Positions 63,347 through 64,000 of a stretch of 64,000 bases of DNA are shown piece after piece; the stretch's first letter is position 1, and each line of letters opens with the position of its first letter. Position numbers and translations under genes: made by a program. The notes under the pieces were generated by a model that was not told where the DNA came from, made no database searches, and saw only the letters and a list, made by a program, of their open reading frames with translations. The DNA lies in NCBI GenBank assembly GCA_965658445.1, contig CBFHSF010000005.1:106258-170257 (forward strand), given 5' to 3'. The stretch comes from CBFHSF01 sp965658445 (lineage in GTDB: Bacteria > Bacteroidota > Bacteroidia > Flavobacteriales > Schleiferiaceae).

Positions 63347-64000
63347 ATGAGTCAGATATTTCACATAGAGTCCTGGACCGAGCTACAGGAAAAACTCTTT
63401 TACGACACCTGGGATGAAAAGATTCAAAGGCATAGATCGTCCTATATCTATCGCGGTATGGACGATGCCCAAAGTACGCTGCTCACCTCATTGGCGCGCC
63501 TCGGTGGTCCCTTTGAAAAACTGGAGAGACACCTCATCAGAAACTTTAGAAAGTACGCCCACTCCAATGAGAGCCCTGGAGACTCTCTATGGAACTGGCT
63601 TGCCGTTGCCCAGCACCACGGCCTGCCGACAAGGCTCCTGGATTGGACATACAGCCCCTACGTAGCGCTTCACTTTGCCACGCAGAACCTTGATTCTTAC
63701 GACAAAGACGGCGTGATTTGGGGGTTGAACTACACGGCTCTCAACGAGGTGCTTCCTCCCTCCATGAAAAAAGTGATCGAGCGCGAAGAGTCCAATACGT
63801 TTACGGCAGACATGCTCAACTCAGTCTGTAAAAACCTAGACGAACTGCAAGATCTGGAACAGGAAGAGTTTCTGGTTTTCCTAGAGCCTCCCTCACTAGA
63901 CAACCGCATCGTAAACCAATACGCGTTGTTTTCTCTGCTTTCCAACTCGCACACCCTCCTGGATGACTTCCTAGAAAAGCACTCGGAATTCTATTTTAAA
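63347..64000 (+). CDS. FRG-domain protein, cut by the right edge
   Basis: ATG 63347 opens a frame that runs to the window end (218 codons, no stop). Key phrases are SSYIYRGMDDAQ near residue 33 and WNWLAVAQHHGLPTRLLDWTYSPYVALHFA (split: AQHHGLPTRLLDW, then YSPYVALHFA), which define the FRG domain. FRG proteins are often found in phage-defence or toxin settings, but their activity is not established. No partner is visible upstream; whatever follows lies outside the window. Confidence 0.85.
   Translation, partial: MSQIFHIESWTELQEKLFYDTWDEKIQRHRSSYIYRGMDDAQSTLLTSLARLGGPFEKLERHLIRNFRKYAHSNESPGDSLWNWLAVAQHHGLPTRLLDWTYSPYVALHFATQNLDSYDKDGVIWGLNYTALNEVLPPSMKKVIEREESNTFTADMLNSVCKNLDELQDLEQEEFLVFLEPPSLDNRIVNQYALFSLLSNSHTLLDDFLEKHSEFYFK

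Overview
The window looks like a chromosomal stretch from a member of the Bacteroidota, most likely a marine-type Flavobacteriales. The main evidence is two giant secreted proteins with type IX secretion (T9SS) C-terminal sorting domains, family-typical genes (a DUF4270 lipoprotein, DUF3109, a fused DAHP synthase/chorismate mutase, a eukaryote-like class I ribonucleotide reductase small subunit), and repeated TAnnTTTG promoter boxes. Six runs of N show it is a scaffolded draft assembly. One gap (41330-41428) is flanked by an identical 78-base sequence and is an unmerged overlap, not a biological duplication. Most of the content is housekeeping, in short operons on both strands.

Layout. 1-4403: 3' part of a modular T9SS-secreted protein. 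4.4-11.1 kb: a ComF-type phosphoribosyltransferase, a coiled-coil protein, a large outer-membrane barrel-like protein and an OmpA-family lipoprotein. 11.1-15.3 kb (minus): panC, panD, an LPG-synthase-TM-like membrane protein, rfaE2 and radA, with a strong inverted repeat between panC and panD. 15.3-19.4 kb (plus): a half-length GT5 glycogen-synthase-like protein, a DUF4270 lipoprotein and glmS. 19.5-21.7 kb (minus): prs, rplY, pth. At 22 kb there is a tRNA-Leu(CAA) followed by a palindromic repeat region. 22.4-28 kb: dCMP deaminase, S41 protease, a small acidic lipoprotein, glyS, marC and DUF3109. 28.3-31.9 kb: nrdB-nrdA. 32-36 kb: small membrane proteins, DUF1853, a TerB-DnaJ protein and a polyprenyl synthetase. 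36.3-39.2 kb: an MscS channel and dnaG. 39.3-47.5 kb (mostly minus): aldehyde dehydrogenase, AlkD-like glycosylase, M1/LTA4H-like aminopeptidase, a truncated DUF502 gene, MmcQ/YjbR, a thioesterase (plus), an ATL protein coupled to trmB, and recJ. 47.8-53.9 kb: a second T9SS giant protein (2023 aa). 54.2-56.6 kb: arginine decarboxylase plus a deoxyhypusine-synthase-like enzyme. 56.8-64 kb: a barrel protein, rsmI, DAHP synthase/chorismate mutase, polA, an HAD phosphatase and the 5' part of an FRG-domain gene.

Functional links that can be read from order: panC and panD supply pantothenate; nrdB and nrdA form one ribonucleotide reductase; dnaG, polA, recJ, radA, the AlkD-like protein and the ATL protein serve replication and repair; trmB and rsmI modify RNA; the decarboxylase and DHS-like enzyme form a two-gene polyamine unit.

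I saw no prophage, transposase, rRNA or CRISPR array. I did not find a clear-cut new multi-gene system. The items most worth a second look are the panC-panD structured leader, the palindromic repeat after tRNA-Leu, promoter boxes only 4-9 nt from start codons, the two-gene polyamine unit, the KTGGL-less half glycogen synthase, the zinc-ligand-less DnaG and the FRG gene at the right edge.
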